Shown: one piece after another, positions 1 through 8,043 of the stretch
How positions within the stretch are numbered: the stretch's first letter is position 1
Layout: each line of letters opens with the position of its first letter
Source: Coriobacteriia bacterium
GTDB lineage: Bacteria > Actinomycetota > Coriobacteriia > Coriobacteriales > UBA8131
Length of the DNA stretch: 14,743 bases
Direction of reading: 5' to 3'
Assembly (NCBI GenBank): GCA_009781535.1
Contig: WQXX01000011.1
Location: 1-14,743 of the forward strand
Notes under the pieces: generated by a model
Database searches by the model: none
What the model was told of the DNA's origin: nothing
The model's input: the letters and a program-made list of their open reading frames with translations, nothing else
Position numbers and translations under genes: made by a program

Positions 1-138
1 GATAAGGGCAGCGCACAGAAGACCGGCTATCCTTGCCATCGGCTGCAGGCTCATGAAGGTAAGCACGATAACGGCTGCAAAGTAGCAGAAGACCACCGCT
101 GGGTGATAGCGGGAGAATTCCGAGCGTGTATAAATCAA
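1..138 (-). CDS. ECF transporter transmembrane (T) component, N-terminal part, cut by window edge
   Basis: The first 46 codons of a gene read leftward off the window. Seen: an open frame from a TTG at 138, with residues FSRYHPAVVFCYFAAVIVL at about 8-26, followed by a second hydrophobic run. The R-Y-H-P-A-V plus aromatic-rich first membrane helix is characteristic of the EcfT/CbiQ-like T components that couple a substrate-binding S component to ECF ATPases in the membrane. The start is not certain: an AAGG lies 14 bases upstream of the TTG, which is long, and no ATG or GTG fits better. The gene begins 18 bases after the stop of the DUF4430 lipoprotein, so both are presumably on the transcript controlled by the cobalamin riboswitch. 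This points to cobalt or corrinoid uptake. Family call is good; the substrate is inferred from context only. Confidence 0.72.
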   Translation of the reverse strand, partial: MIYTRSEFSRYHPAVVFCYFAAVIVLTFMSLQPMARIAGLLCAALI

Positions 139-156
139 GGCTTTAACCGGTGCCTT

Positions 157-687
157 CTAGAAATCGAAGGTCAGCGAGTAGACCCATAGCAACTCGTCGC
201 CATCTTGAAGCATATAGGTGTTGCACCCTTCCATGGGCATCTCGCCATTGACATAAAACATCCACCCACTAGTGGGATAAGCGCTCGTGATGCCTTCCGG
301 GATTCCGCCGATGGCGTTGACGTAGATAAACGGACCGGGCGCTGTGCTTACCACAAGCCCTGTCTGCTGTAAAGCCAGCAGCGGCGAGTAACCATCGGGC
401 ATGAGAAGGACATCGTCGAACAAGATGCCGGTCTGCGTTATCGCCAGAGCTTCCGGTATTCTTGCGTTCACAGGAGCCGTGCAGTCGACCGTTACCTTCA
501 CAAACATACCAACCGGAGGACTGATCTGAGGGTCGTAGCATGAAAAGGGCCCCGAGCAGGCAGAGAGGGTCGGAGCTACAGCCACAAGAAGTATCAGAAC
601 CACAAGCGCCAGGGCAACAGCCTTACGACGAGCTTCCGCAAAAGGCTTTCTTTCTTCGTGCAATGCACCATCATTCTTCATTATCAT
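157..687 (-). CDS. DUF4430 (transcobalamin C-terminal-like) lipoprotein
   Basis: A 176-residue predicted lipoprotein. Seen: a charged N-terminal stretch to residue 22, a hydrophobic segment at 23-40, and a lipobox L41-S42-A43 before Cys44, so the mature protein should be lipid-anchored outside the membrane. Residues 90-172 fit DUF4430: GWMFYVNG at 141-148 and DGDELLWVY at 162-170 are the family signature. DUF4430 corresponds to the small beta domain of animal intrinsic factor/transcobalamin, which contacts B12 (known of the family). The start at 687 was chosen because AAGGAAGG lies about 8 bases upstream; the frame stays open to 864 but that stretch overlaps the riboswitch terminator. Downstream is an ECF T component, upstream a cobalamin riboswitch. 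A surface corrinoid-binding role is likely but inferred. Confidence 0.88.
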   Translation of the reverse strand: MIMKNDGALHEERKPFAEARRKAVALALVVLILLVAVAPTLSACSGPFSCYDPQISPPVGMFVKVTVDCTAPVNARIPEALAITQTGILFDDVLLMPDGYSPLLALQQTGLVVSTAPGPFIYVNAIGGIPEGITSAYPTSGWMFYVNGEMPMEGCNTYMLQDGDELLWVYSLTFDF

Positions 688-810
688 ATCGATTTCCTTC
701 CTTTTCCTAAGCGTTGCACCAATGCATCTTGACCGTTTGGCCAAACCAATTTCCTCTTGCATGAACATCTTGACCCTTACATGAAACCGATTGCCCCTAT
801 GATTACCAAC

Positions 811-834
811 AAAAAACGACTCTTTCGAGTCGTC
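811..834 (-). terminator. Intrinsic terminator between the cobalamin riboswitch and the DUF4430 gene
   Basis: On the minus strand an ACGACTC arm, a GAAA tetraloop and a GAGTCGT arm are followed directly by six T residues (811-816 read as A on the plus strand). It lies about 90 bases after the riboswitch 3' end and about 125 bases before the DUF4430 start, so it fits a riboswitch-controlled transcription stop. A possible competing partner is GGGTCG (plus 900-905), which can pair with CGACTC in the left arm using one wobble. That antiterminator is an inference and was not folded. Confidence 0.8.
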
Positions 835-857
835 TGAGAAGTTTGCCATGCAACACA

Positions 858-874
858 TTGGCATTACATGCCAA
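858..874. repeat. Perfect inverted repeat in the riboswitch expression platform
   Basis: TTGGCAT and ATGCCAA arms flank a three-base loop, giving a 7-bp hairpin between the riboswitch and the terminator. A smaller palindrome, TTGCcatGCAA, follows at 843-853. There is no T-tract, so this is not a terminator. It could be a spacer hairpin or part of the switching structure. Confidence 0.5.
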
Positions 875-919
875 CATCTTCATGCAGCTACTCCTCGTCC
901 GACCCAGGAACCCTTGCCC

Positions 920-1109
920 ATCGTCATCGGTAAGTCTTCTGGCTCACACCTCAAGCCCAAGAGAGTTGCCTCCCTCAGCAGCCGCCTTCCCCTCTGCCCA
1001 CTACAGGCAAGAAAGTGGCATGTGGCTGCTCGTCGGTGTTCACAGCTGTGGTCCGCAGCCCCGGATTTGTACCGGGTTCCTTGTTATCGCTTGCGCGACC
1101 GATGTCGAT
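920..1109 (-). promoter_or_regulatory. Cobalamin (B12) riboswitch
   Basis: An adenosylcobalamin-class aptamer read on the minus strand. Seen: the B12 box GAGCCAGAAGACTTACC (plus 929-945), close to the family consensus. Before it come the core segments GGAACCCGGTACAAATCC, GCTGCGGACCACAGCTGTG, a GCCACTT element and GGGAAGGCGGC, in the expected order. P1 closes with CATCGGT (plus 1098-1104) pairing to ACCGATG (plus 925-931), and extends past one A-A mismatch by about four more pairs. Family knowledge: ligand binding usually lowers expression of B12 synthesis or uptake genes. Here the downstream terminator at 811-834 suggests transcriptional control of the DUF4430 and ECF genes. Together with its leader it accounts for most of the 688-1219 gene-free stretch. 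Confidence 0.94.
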
Positions 1110-1133
1110 CTGTATTCGGTTTTCTGATAGTGA

Positions 1134-1142
1134 AGTATAACA
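1134..1142 (-). promoter_or_regulatory. Extended -10 promoter for the riboswitch leader
   Basis: On the minus strand the sequence reads TGTTATACT, an extended -10 (TGnTATACT). No good -35 is visible at 16-18 bases. The start would fall near 1127, about 18 bases before the riboswitch P1 stem, which is the usual arrangement. Confidence 0.5.
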
Positions 1143-1219
1143 GTTATTGCAGCTTTAGAAAGCAGCTCGCCGAATGACTATCACTCTAGTGCAGCACCAA
1201 TTTGCCACAACGAAATGTG

Positions 1220-2380
1220 CTACTGTATCAGCAATATCGTTGGGTTGTTAAGTATCTGGGAGCCGTACAGGAGTAGGATGTCGGAGTTGGGGGCGAAATC
1301 GACATACTGCGGCAAGATACGATAGTCGATGTAGCGCAAATCGATGAGCGTCACGCGGGCATATCCCGAGGCCAACAACGGAGCCAGACTTGAGGTAAAG
1401 GAATCGCGGAAGATGTACAGCTCGCGATCAGTGGTCGCGGAAGGGTTCTCAATCACCACTACCGGCTGCGGGCCACGCAGGAACAGGTCGTATCTATCGC
1501 GCCCATCAGCTGCCTCAAGATCATAGACCGGCCCTTTGACAAACTCGCCTGTCCGTGGATCGAGGTATGAGACGACAACCTTGTCCAACACCGGATTGGT
1601 GAGATAACGCAACTGGTCAGGCGCCATAGGTAGTGCCAGCTGTCCGGGAAACACTCCGGTAAACTCGCCAGCATCCCTGACGACAAAATCGTAGGTCAGG
1701 CGGCTCTGACAACCGAGCGCTCGAGCCAAGACATCCAGGACGTCTCCTGAGCGCTGTCCCAGCAATGCCTGGTCCCAGTGAAGGTCGGTCCGGTAGAAAT
1801 CAGAGGCCTGCAAAGCTCCCGTCAAGTCGATGGAGGTATAAGCTTTCAAGCGCCCTTCAAGTAGACTCGCAAGCACCACCGGATCATATCCGGGTAAGGA
1901 ACGTGCGTCATACAGGCTTTTGTCAGGGATGACAGCGTAAAAAAACTTCAAGCCATCGTGCTGAGAGGCCAAATCAGCCTGCAATCGCTCCATCTTTGCG
2001 GCCCATGCCAGGACGCTCTCGGTTTTAATCGGCTCGATCTTGCCAGCGCCGACCGCGCCTTGATACAGGCCGTCCTTATCCCCCATCTGGAAGACATTGA
2101 ATACCGTAATCGCCCGAAGTGTGCGCAACGCCTCGCGGAAGATGAAGTTGTCAGCAGCATAGTCCTCAAAACCCTCCATGAACTCGGTGCTGAGAACGGA
2201 ATCGGCGTCAAAGGAGGGCAGCTTGGCGGGAAGCCTCCGCTCGCTGATCAATATCTCTGGTTTGGGAGCCACGAGGTTGACGAGGAAAAAACCACCGATG
2301 ATGAGGATGAAGACCGCAAAGGTAAGCCAGGCTTGCAGGGGCTGTTTCTCAGGTTTTGGTTGATCGTTTATATCGTCCAT
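1220..2380 (-). CDS. DHHW/AlgX-like protein, probable partner of the membrane O-acyltransferase
   Basis: A 386-residue protein with one N-terminal membrane anchor (about 17-37) and a large external domain. Seen: TDLHW at 198-202 (Asp199, His201) and RDSF at 325-328 (Ser327). These match the Asp-x-His-Trp motif and the serine of the DHHW and AlgJ/AlgX SGNH-like families, which pass or attach acetyl groups to extracellular polysaccharides (family knowledge). An APKPEILISERRL-type stretch after the anchor is also typical. The start at 2380 is preferred because GGGAG sits 6 bases upstream; a longer frame runs back into the acyltransferase gene and looks spurious. It follows the MBOAT gene by 16 bases, so the two are surely cotranscribed. 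The substrate is unknown. No convincing terminator is visible after the stop (1105-1219). Confidence 0.88.
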   Translation of the reverse strand: MDDINDQPKPEKQPLQAWLTFAVFILIIGGFFLVNLVAPKPEILISERRLPAKLPSFDADSVLSTEFMEGFEDYAADNFIFREALRTLRAITVFNVFQMGDKDGLYQGAVGAGKIEPIKTESVLAWAAKMERLQADLASQHDGLKFFYAVIPDKSLYDARSLPGYDPVVLASLLEGRLKAYTSIDLTGALQASDFYRTDLHWDQALLGQRSGDVLDVLARALGCQSRLTYDFVVRDAGEFTGVFPGQLALPMAPDQLRYLTNPVLDKVVVSYLDPRTGEFVKGPVYDLEAADGRDRYDLFLRGPQPVVVIENPSATTDRELYIFRDSFTSSLAPLLASGYARVTLIDLRYIDYRILPQYVDFAPNSDILLLYGSQILNNPTILLIQ

Positions 2381-2396
2381 GGGGCGCTCCCTTAAC

Positions 2397-3833
2397 CTAG
2401 AACCTGAAGTAAATGAATGGATTAAACGAGCCGTCCACAAGAAATGACGTGACCACCAAAAGGATGGCTGCGATGAACAAAGGCTCAAGGATTGTCAGCG
2501 TGCGCTTGCCGAGCAGCCCGGTCTTGTCCCTAAACCAACCTATCGCACGTGCGGGCAGCGGCGTACAGCCGATGACAGCTACCACGATAAGCACGATGTA
2601 GCTTTTCAGGTAATACAGGGATGCTATGCCAGCAAGCCCACTGCTGCCAAAGCCGAACAAGGTAAGGAAGAGCTCCTGGGCTTGCGCGAGGCTTGAGGAC
2701 TCAAAGAGGATCCAGCTGAGCATAATGAATATCACCAGATAGATGTGCGAGAAAAATCGGGGAATCTTTTCGAGCAGGCGTTGCAGGAAATATTTCTCAA
2801 GAATAAGAAATATTGCCATGTACAAACCCCAGAGGATGAAGTTCCAGCCTGCTCCGTGCCAAAAGCCCGTGACCATCCAGACGATGAGGATGTTGAGCAG
2901 GTGCCTGAACTTGCCAACGCGATTGCCTCCAAGGGAGATATAGACATAATCCCGAAACCAGAAGGACATGGTCATGTGCCAGCGGCGCCAGAACTCGGTA
3001 AGGCTGCGGGAGATGTAGGGGTAATTGAAGTTTTCTGGGAAGGTGAAGCCGAACATATGCCCCAGGCCGATAGCCATGTCGCTGTAGCCGCTGAAATCGA
3101 AGTATATCTGCAGCGAGAAACCGACAAGAAAGAGCAGCGCAAACAGCACGCTCTGTTCCCCACCGCCATGAAGCTCAGCCTGCGTCAGCACCACCAACTG
3201 CCCAAAGGTATTGGCAAGCAGCACCTTTTTACCCAAACCGAGGGCAAAACGGCGCACACCTTTGACAAAGCCAGCAAGGCTGTGGGTACGGCTGGTCAGC
3301 TGCTCTTCTACCATGGAATAGCGTACGATTGGCCCAGCGATGAGCTGGGCGAACAGCGTCACATAGGTGGCAAAGACCAGCGGGTTTTTCTGGACACTGA
3401 CTTTTCCGCGGTACAGATCGATTGTGTAGCTGAGAATCTGGAAAGTATAAAAGCTGATACCGAGCGGCAATGCCAGAGCCAGCAAACCGAGCTGCGAGTG
3501 AAACAAGGTGTTGAGGTTATTAATGAAGAAGTCGGTGTATTTGAAGAACAGAAGGCTGGAAAGCTCAATGACCAGCGATATGACAAGAATCGCACGAACG
3601 ACCGGCTTGCCACGATAGCGGTCGATGAGCAAGCCTGACGCCCAGCCAACGAGAGACTGGGCAATCATGACAAGCACGTAGAGCGGCTCTCCCCAGGCAT
3701 AAAAAACGATGCTAGCAACAAAGAGCAGCAGGTTTCGCCACAAAAGCGAACCACGTGGTCGTGGGATGATGAAGTACAACGCCACAACCAGCGGCAAAAA
3801 CCAGTAGAGGAACGTGATACTGGAAAACAGCAT
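2397..3833 (-). CDS. MBOAT-family membrane O-acyltransferase (AlgI-like)
   Basis: A 478-residue polytopic membrane protein, close to the usual AlgI length. Seen: the conserved block QIYFDFSGYSDMAIGLG at 242-258, EFWRRWHMTMSFWFRDYVYI at 280-299 with His286, and GFWHGAGW at 323-330 with the presumed catalytic His326. The MBOAT/AlgI family transfers acyl groups, usually acetyl, across the membrane to exported glycans such as alginate or cell-wall polymers. The start at 3833 is supported by AAGGA 6 bases upstream. The preceding gene is a DUF4358 lipoprotein (81-base gap with a CAGGCAA/TTGCCTG hairpin at 3867-3883) and the following gene is DHHW. This trio is a recurrent arrangement in Clostridia and Coriobacteriia as I recall it. 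The glycan acceptor cannot be told from the window. Confidence 0.93.
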   Translation of the reverse strand: MLFSSITFLYWFLPLVVALYFIIPRPRGSLLWRNLLLFVASIVFYAWGEPLYVLVMIAQSLVGWASGLLIDRYRGKPVVRAILVISLVIELSSLLFFKYTDFFINNLNTLFHSQLGLLALALPLGISFYTFQILSYTIDLYRGKVSVQKNPLVFATYVTLFAQLIAGPIVRYSMVEEQLTSRTHSLAGFVKGVRRFALGLGKKVLLANTFGQLVVLTQAELHGGGEQSVLFALLFLVGFSLQIYFDFSGYSDMAIGLGHMFGFTFPENFNYPYISRSLTEFWRRWHMTMSFWFRDYVYISLGGNRVGKFRHLLNILIVWMVTGFWHGAGWNFILWGLYMAIFLILEKYFLQRLLEKIPRFFSHIYLVIFIMLSWILFESSSLAQAQELFLTLFGFGSSGLAGIASLYYLKSYIVLIVVAVIGCTPLPARAIGWFRDKTGLLGKRTLTILEPLFIAAILLVVTSFLVDGSFNPFIYFRF

Positions 3834-3866
3834 GTCAGGTCCTTATAACCAGACGCACCAATATTT

Positions 3867-3883
3867 CAGGCAATTGTTGCCTG
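3867..3883. repeat. Intergenic hairpin between the DUF4358 and MBOAT genes
   Basis: CAGGCAA and TTGCCTG form a 7-bp stem with a 3-base loop in the 81-base gap between the two genes. No T-tract follows on either strand, so it is not a canonical terminator. It may be a processing or stability hairpin within the operon mRNA. Confidence 0.4.
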
Positions 3884-3914
3884 CAGTACTAAAAGACTGC
3901 CACCACTTCTACTA

Positions 3915-4478
3915 TCAGCCTGCTTTTGTGTAGAAGGTGTTGACCTTGCCGACATTCCCTCCGGCTAAATCGGAGAAGCCTTTTTCCAGCGCAGTCGCTC
4001 TCTCAGCACTCGAGGCTACGAGCAGCACATAACTCCCTGACGCCTGTACAAAGCACCGATCAGGAAAGACACATATCCACTGTCCAGAATCGAAACCAGC
4101 TGCAATAAGATCCATGACCTTTTTCGTGTCAGCAATGTTCTTGCATTTGATGAGGACAACTTGGTGAGCAATGGACATAATCCCTTCCCTTGCGACTGTT
4201 GCTTCCTCAACATATGAATTGAATTGAGAAGAGGTCAGCCCCAGTATACCTTCGCTATTGCTTGCCGTGACCGGGTCAGTGAAGGGATTACCAAAGCTCG
4301 CGCCAGCAGGCAGATAGGGTTCTGACTTTCCTATCAACTGAGTTAGAAGCCCGGCGGTAGTACCCGTCAGGGTCTCCGTGCCTCCCGAGTTGTTGTTACA
4401 GGCGCTGAGCAGTCCCACAGGCAGAACTAAAACAATCGATACCAGTAGAGCCATAACCAATCTTGCAGGTCTTTTCAT
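3915..4478 (-). CDS. DUF4358 lipoprotein
   Basis: A 187-residue predicted lipoprotein. Seen: basic N-terminus, hydrophobic segment at 7-23, lipobox L24-S25-A26 before Cys27, then a Ser/Gly/Thr/Asn-rich linker to about residue 45. Residues 76-172 resemble DUF4358: a region around ARE-GIMSIAHQVVLIKC, followed by helices and a strand CFVQASGSYVLLVAS at 142-156. DUF4358 has no known biochemical role but is often found beside MBOAT and DHHW genes (recalled, not searched). The start at 4478 has AAGGAAGG about 6 bases upstream; eight earlier codons in frame lack support. It opens the three-gene unit DUF4358-MBOAT-DHHW. The 229-base gap upstream (4479-4707) must hold its promoter, but I see no clear -35/-10 pair there. 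A surface accessory role in glycan acylation is inferred. Confidence 0.82.
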   Translation of the reverse strand: MKRPARLVMALLVSIVLVLPVGLLSACNNNSGGTETLTGTTAGLLTQLIGKSEPYLPAGASFGNPFTDPVTASNSEGILGLTSSQFNSYVEEATVAREGIMSIAHQVVLIKCKNIADTKKVMDLIAAGFDSGQWICVFPDRCFVQASGSYVLLVASSAERATALEKGFSDLAGGNVGKVNTFYTKAG

Positions 4479-4707
4479 TGAAAGCCTTCCTTTCTCGAAC
4501 AATAGTGACGTATCACCTTTTTAACATGTGCTATTGAATGATATTTGCGTGACACCCGGTAGATAACCACAACTCAACGCAAGACTGCTACATCGCGTAC
4601 TCTTCGTCAGAACGTGCTACACAGTGTATGATACGAGCTTTCTTCTATGCTCATTCGTCTATTGTATAGAGTGCCATATTGACACTATTTTCGCAATATC
4701 TAATTCC

Positions 4708-6225
4708 TTAACGGAAATTCGCTTGCAGCGGATTTGCCTTGTCCTTAAGGATGACGTCATGGGCGCCACCCTCCACGATAGAGGTCGCTGAGATAACCGT
4801 AAGCTTGGCTTTCTCCTGGAAACCTGCAATCGTAAGTGCCCCGCAGTTGCACATTGTTGAGCGTATCTTTGCCAGCGTCAGAGAGACATTATCCTTCAGC
4901 GGCCCTGCATAGGGCACATAGGAATCCACGCCCTCCTCAAAGCTGAGCTTAACGCTGTCATCCTGCTTGTAACGTTGCCAATTACGCGCACGTGCGGATC
5001 CTTCTCCCCAATACTCCTTGACAAAGTTGCCGTTGACATTGAAGCGGTTAGTGGGGCTTTCGTCAAAACGGGCGAAATAGCGCCCGAGCATCATGAAATC
5101 GGCGCCCATGGCAAGTGCAAGCGTAAGGTGGTGATCATAAACGATGCCGCCGTCTGAGCACAGCGGAATGTAGACGCCCGTTTCCTTGAAGTATGCATTG
5201 CGTGCGGCGGCGACCTCGATAAGACTGGTTGCCTGACCGCGCCCGATGCCCTTCTGTTCGCGTGTGATACAGATGGAGCCGCCACCGATACCTACTTTTA
5301 CAAAATCAGCTCCGGCATCCGCAAGGAAACGGAAGCCTTCCTTATCAACGATGTTGCCCGCCCCGACACGCACCTCGTCGCCATACTGCTTGCGAATCCA
5401 GGCAATGGTGCGAGCTTGCCACTCAGAAAAGCCTTCGCTGGAATCGATGCACAGGATGTCGGCGCCAGCGTTAAGCAGGGCTCCTACCCGATCTTCGTAG
5501 TCATGCGTATTGATGCCCGCCCCTACGCGGTATCGCTTCTCGGCGTCGAGGTTCTCGTTGGGGTTTTCCTTGTGGGAGTCGTAGTCCTTACGAAACACCA
5601 TGTACAGCAGGTGATCATTCTCGTCGACGATAGGCAACGCGTTGAGCTTGTGGTCCCAGATGATGTCGTTGGCGTCTTTAAGCGACGTGTTCTTAGGCGC
5701 GACGATGAGCTTCTCGCGTGGGGTCATGAACTCTGAGACTTTGGAATCGAGGGGCGTGCGGCTTGGACGATAATCGCGACTGGTGACAATACCAAGGACC
5801 CTGCCATGCGCTGTGCCGTCATGGGTGACCGGCATCGTCGAATGGCCGCTCTTGCGTTTGAGCTCGATTACGTCGACCAGCGTGTTGTCTGGCTTTAGAT
5901 TCGAATCGCTGACCACGAAACCAGCCTTGTAATCCTTTACGCGGGCAACCATAGCTGCCTCATCTTCGATTGGCTGCGAGCAGAAGATGAACGAGAGACC
6001 GCCTTCACGTGCAAGAGCGATCGCCATATTGTCGTCGGATACGGATTGCATAATGGCAGAGACAAGCGGTATGTTGAGACGAATCGACGCTTCCTCCCCT
6101 TTGCGGAAGCGCACCATTGGCGAGCTTAAATCGATGGCCCCAGGGGTGCAGGTCGAATCTGAGTATCCGGGCACGAGAAGGTATTCGTTAAAGGTGCGGG
6201 AAACCCCGTCGTAATAAAATGCCAT
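4708..6225 (-). CDS. guaB: IMP dehydrogenase, Tritrichomonas-like type with CBS domains
   Basis: A 505-residue IMP dehydrogenase, which makes XMP from IMP with NAD as the committed step to GTP. Seen: N-terminal barrel part with [13 protein letters not shown] (51-63), a CBS pair at about 103-215, and the catalytic loop [19 protein letters not shown] (315-333). Key residues are Cys319, Thr321, flap Arg418-Tyr419 in NWQRY, and Glu431 in [12 protein letters not shown]. These positions are those I recall for the T. foetus enzyme (Cys319, Thr321, Arg418, Tyr419, Glu431), and many blocks are identical in memory, including [24 protein letters not shown] and [10 protein letters not shown]. Typical bacterial GuaB has GPGSICTTR instead of GGGSICITR. 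The start has AAAGG 7 bases upstream. It stands between two operons, 76 bases after the ligase, and may be transcribed alone. Confidence 0.95.
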   Translation of the reverse strand: MAFYYDGVSRTFNEYLLVPGYSDSTCTPGAIDLSSPMVRFRKGEEASIRLNIPLVSAIMQSVSDDNMAIALAREGGLSFIFCSQPIEDEAAMVARVKDYKAGFVVSDSNLKPDNTLVDVIELKRKSGHSTMPVTHDGTAHGRVLGIVTSRDYRPSRTPLDSKVSEFMTPREKLIVAPKNTSLKDANDIIWDHKLNALPIVDENDHLLYMVFRKDYDSHKENPNENLDAEKRYRVGAGINTHDYEDRVGALLNAGADILCIDSSEGFSEWQARTIAWIRKQYGDEVRVGAGNIVDKEGFRFLADAGADFVKVGIGGGSICITREQKGIGRGQATSLIEVAAARNAYFKETGVYIPLCSDGGIVYDHHLTLALAMGADFMMLGRYFARFDESPTNRFNVNGNFVKEYWGEGSARARNWQRYKQDDSVKLSFEEGVDSYVPYAGPLKDNVSLTLAKIRSTMCNCGALTIAGFQEKAKLTVISATSIVEGGAHDVILKDKANPLQANFR

Positions 6226-6301
6226 ACTTGCGCCTTTCTCGACGAATAAAACGTCATTGCGAGTGAGGTTCGCAGGGCCTCAGGTGATTGACCGGTGCTC
6301 C

Positions 6302-8035
6302 CTAGTCGTGCCAGACCTCGCCTTTATCCTCTGTCCTTATCTGTGCACGCTTAATCTTACCACCGATGGTCTTGGGAAGCTCATCGACAAATTCGATAAC
6401 GCGCGGATATTTGTACGGCGCCGTCGTCGCTTTGACGTGCTCCTGCAGCTCCTTTTTCAGTTCCCTGCTCGGTTCATATCCTTTTGCGAGGATGATCGTA
6501 GCCTTAACCACGTTGCCGCGTACCTCATCAGGCGCGGAAGTCACCGCACACTCGACAACCGCCGGATGTTCGATAAGCACGCTTTCGACCTCAAAGGGAC
6601 TGATGCGATAACCCGAGCATTTGATGACGTCGTCGCTGCGTCCAACAAAGGTGTAGTAACCGTCGACGTCGCACCAGGCAACGTCATTGAGATTGTAATA
6701 CTCCCCTCCCACCGCGTTGGCAGTACGTTGTGGGTCATGATAGTACCCGACGAACAGCCCAGGTGGATAGGCTTCCTTAAGACGCGTGACACAGATATTG
6801 CCTTCATCGCCTATTGCAACCGGCGTCCCGGCATCGTCAAGTAATTGGATGTTGAGCAGAGGCGAAGGTTTTCCCATGGAGCCAGGGCGTGGTTCGATCC
6901 AAGGGAAGGTGGCAAGCAATACCGGCCCTTCGCTTTGGCCGAAGCCCTCGCGTATCCTCTTGCCGGTCAGGGCTTCCCACTGGCGTGTGACCTCGGCATT
7001 CAAGGGCTCGCCTGCGGTGGCAAAGGTATCCACGCAGCTTAAGTCGATATGCGTGATGTCCTCCTGAAGCATGAAGCGGTACATGGTCGGCGGCACACAG
7101 AAGGTTGCAACCTGGTAATGCTCGATACGCTCAAGCAGGCGCACAGGGTTGAACTTTATAGTGTCAAAGGCAAAGATCGTAGCTCCGGCTATCCACTGGC
7201 CGTATATCTTACCCCAGCCGAATTTCGCCCAGCCAGAATCCGTAACTGAACAATGCAGCCTGTTCTCCTGGACCTGCTGCCAATACTTCGCTGTGAGGAT
7301 ATGCCCAAGTGGATGGGCGAAGTTATGACAACACATCTTAGCCAAGCCGGTCGTGCCACTGGTAAAGTAGATAAGCATGATGTCGTCGTTGCTGGTCGCC
7401 CCTTCTCCCGTTGGGCGCTCCCACTCCTTTGAAGCATCAGCAACCAGCTGCTCCCAGGAAAGCCAGCCAGCGCGCGCCGAGGTGGCGTCGCTTGTGCTTC
7501 CTGGAGTCTCAAGCGGCTCAGCAACGCATCCTCCAACAGCAACGCATAGCTTGATACTTGCCACCTCGGCGCGCGCGGCGTCGACCTGGGCGAGCACGTA
7601 GTCATCAGCAAGCGCGATGATCGCTTTGATTCCCGCAGCCCCTGCGCGGTACTTGATGTCTTTGGCTGTAAGCTGTGTGGTCGCCGGTGTAATGATGGCG
7701 CCGATCTTGTTTAGTGCAACAGAACAGATCCAATACTCCCAACGCTGACGTAGCAGCAGCATTACAACATCGCCCTTGCTGATACCATGCGAAACCAAGG
7801 CATTAGCCAAGCGATTAGAGAGATGCGAGATCTCTGTAAAAGTCAGGATCTTCTCGTTATGAGCATCGTCGCACCACACAAGCGCACGTTTTTCAGGCTC
7901 AACGCGCGCCCATTCGTCAACTACGTCATAGCCAAAGTTAAAGGTTTCTGGAACCTCTATCGTAAAATTCTGAAAGAAGTCCTCGTATGAATCGAACTCG
8001 ATGCGAGGACAATACTTCCTGAGCAGATAATCCAC
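6302..8035 (-). CDS. AMP-forming acyl-CoA ligase (ACSM/acetyl-CoA synthetase-like)
   Basis: A 577-residue adenylate-forming enzyme that activates a carboxylic acid with ATP and CoA. Seen: nucleotide loop TSGTTG at 225-230 (followed by LAK, where Pro is more usual before the Lys), GFGQSEG at 364-370, hinge region GRSDDVIKCSGYRI at 465-478, and the C-terminal catalytic Lys560 in PKTIGGK. Overall it resembles medium-chain or aryl acyl-CoA synthetases; the exact acid cannot be read from sequence. The start is GTG at 8035 with TAGGAG 5 bases upstream. That Shine-Dalgarno overlaps the stop of the XRE-cupin gene 8 bases away, so translation is probably coupled. It is the last gene of the oxidoreductase operon and would link free acids to the acyl-CoA handled there. 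Downstream, TGAGG/CCTCA at about 6273-6291 is only a weak hairpin. Confidence 0.93.
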   Translation of the reverse strand: MDYLLRKYCPRIEFDSYEDFFQNFTIEVPETFNFGYDVVDEWARVEPEKRALVWCDDAHNEKILTFTEISHLSNRLANALVSHGISKGDVVMLLLRQRWEYWICSVALNKIGAIITPATTQLTAKDIKYRAGAAGIKAIIALADDYVLAQVDAARAEVASIKLCVAVGGCVAEPLETPGSTSDATSARAGWLSWEQLVADASKEWERPTGEGATSNDDIMLIYFTSGTTGLAKMCCHNFAHPLGHILTAKYWQQVQENRLHCSVTDSGWAKFGWGKIYGQWIAGATIFAFDTIKFNPVRLLERIEHYQVATFCVPPTMYRFMLQEDITHIDLSCVDTFATAGEPLNAEVTRQWEALTGKRIREGFGQSEGPVLLATFPWIEPRPGSMGKPSPLLNIQLLDDAGTPVAIGDEGNICVTRLKEAYPPGLFVGYYHDPQRTANAVGGEYYNLNDVAWCDVDGYYTFVGRSDDVIKCSGYRISPFEVESVLIEHPAVVECAVTSAPDEVRGNVVKATIILAKGYEPSRELKKELQEHVKATTAPYKYPRVIEFVDELPKTIGGKIKRAQIRTEDKGEVWHD

Positions 8036-8043
8036 GCTGTCTC

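Noticed and set aside
688..864. Upstream extension of the DUF4430 frame to an ATG at 864
   Set aside because: The extension crosses the terminator hairpin and lacks a Shine-Dalgarno, while the start at 687 has both a strong site and the signal peptide in place.
843..1177. Two overlapping plus-strand frames of 94 and 109 codons
   Set aside because: They run through the cobalamin riboswitch on the opposite strand; the RNA structure explains the sequence and the peptides resemble nothing.
2745..3638. Plus-strand open frame of 297 codons opposite the MBOAT gene
   Set aside because: It lies entirely antisense to a well-supported membrane acyltransferase gene, has no recognisable domain and its composition is what complementing a hydrophobic coding sequence gives.
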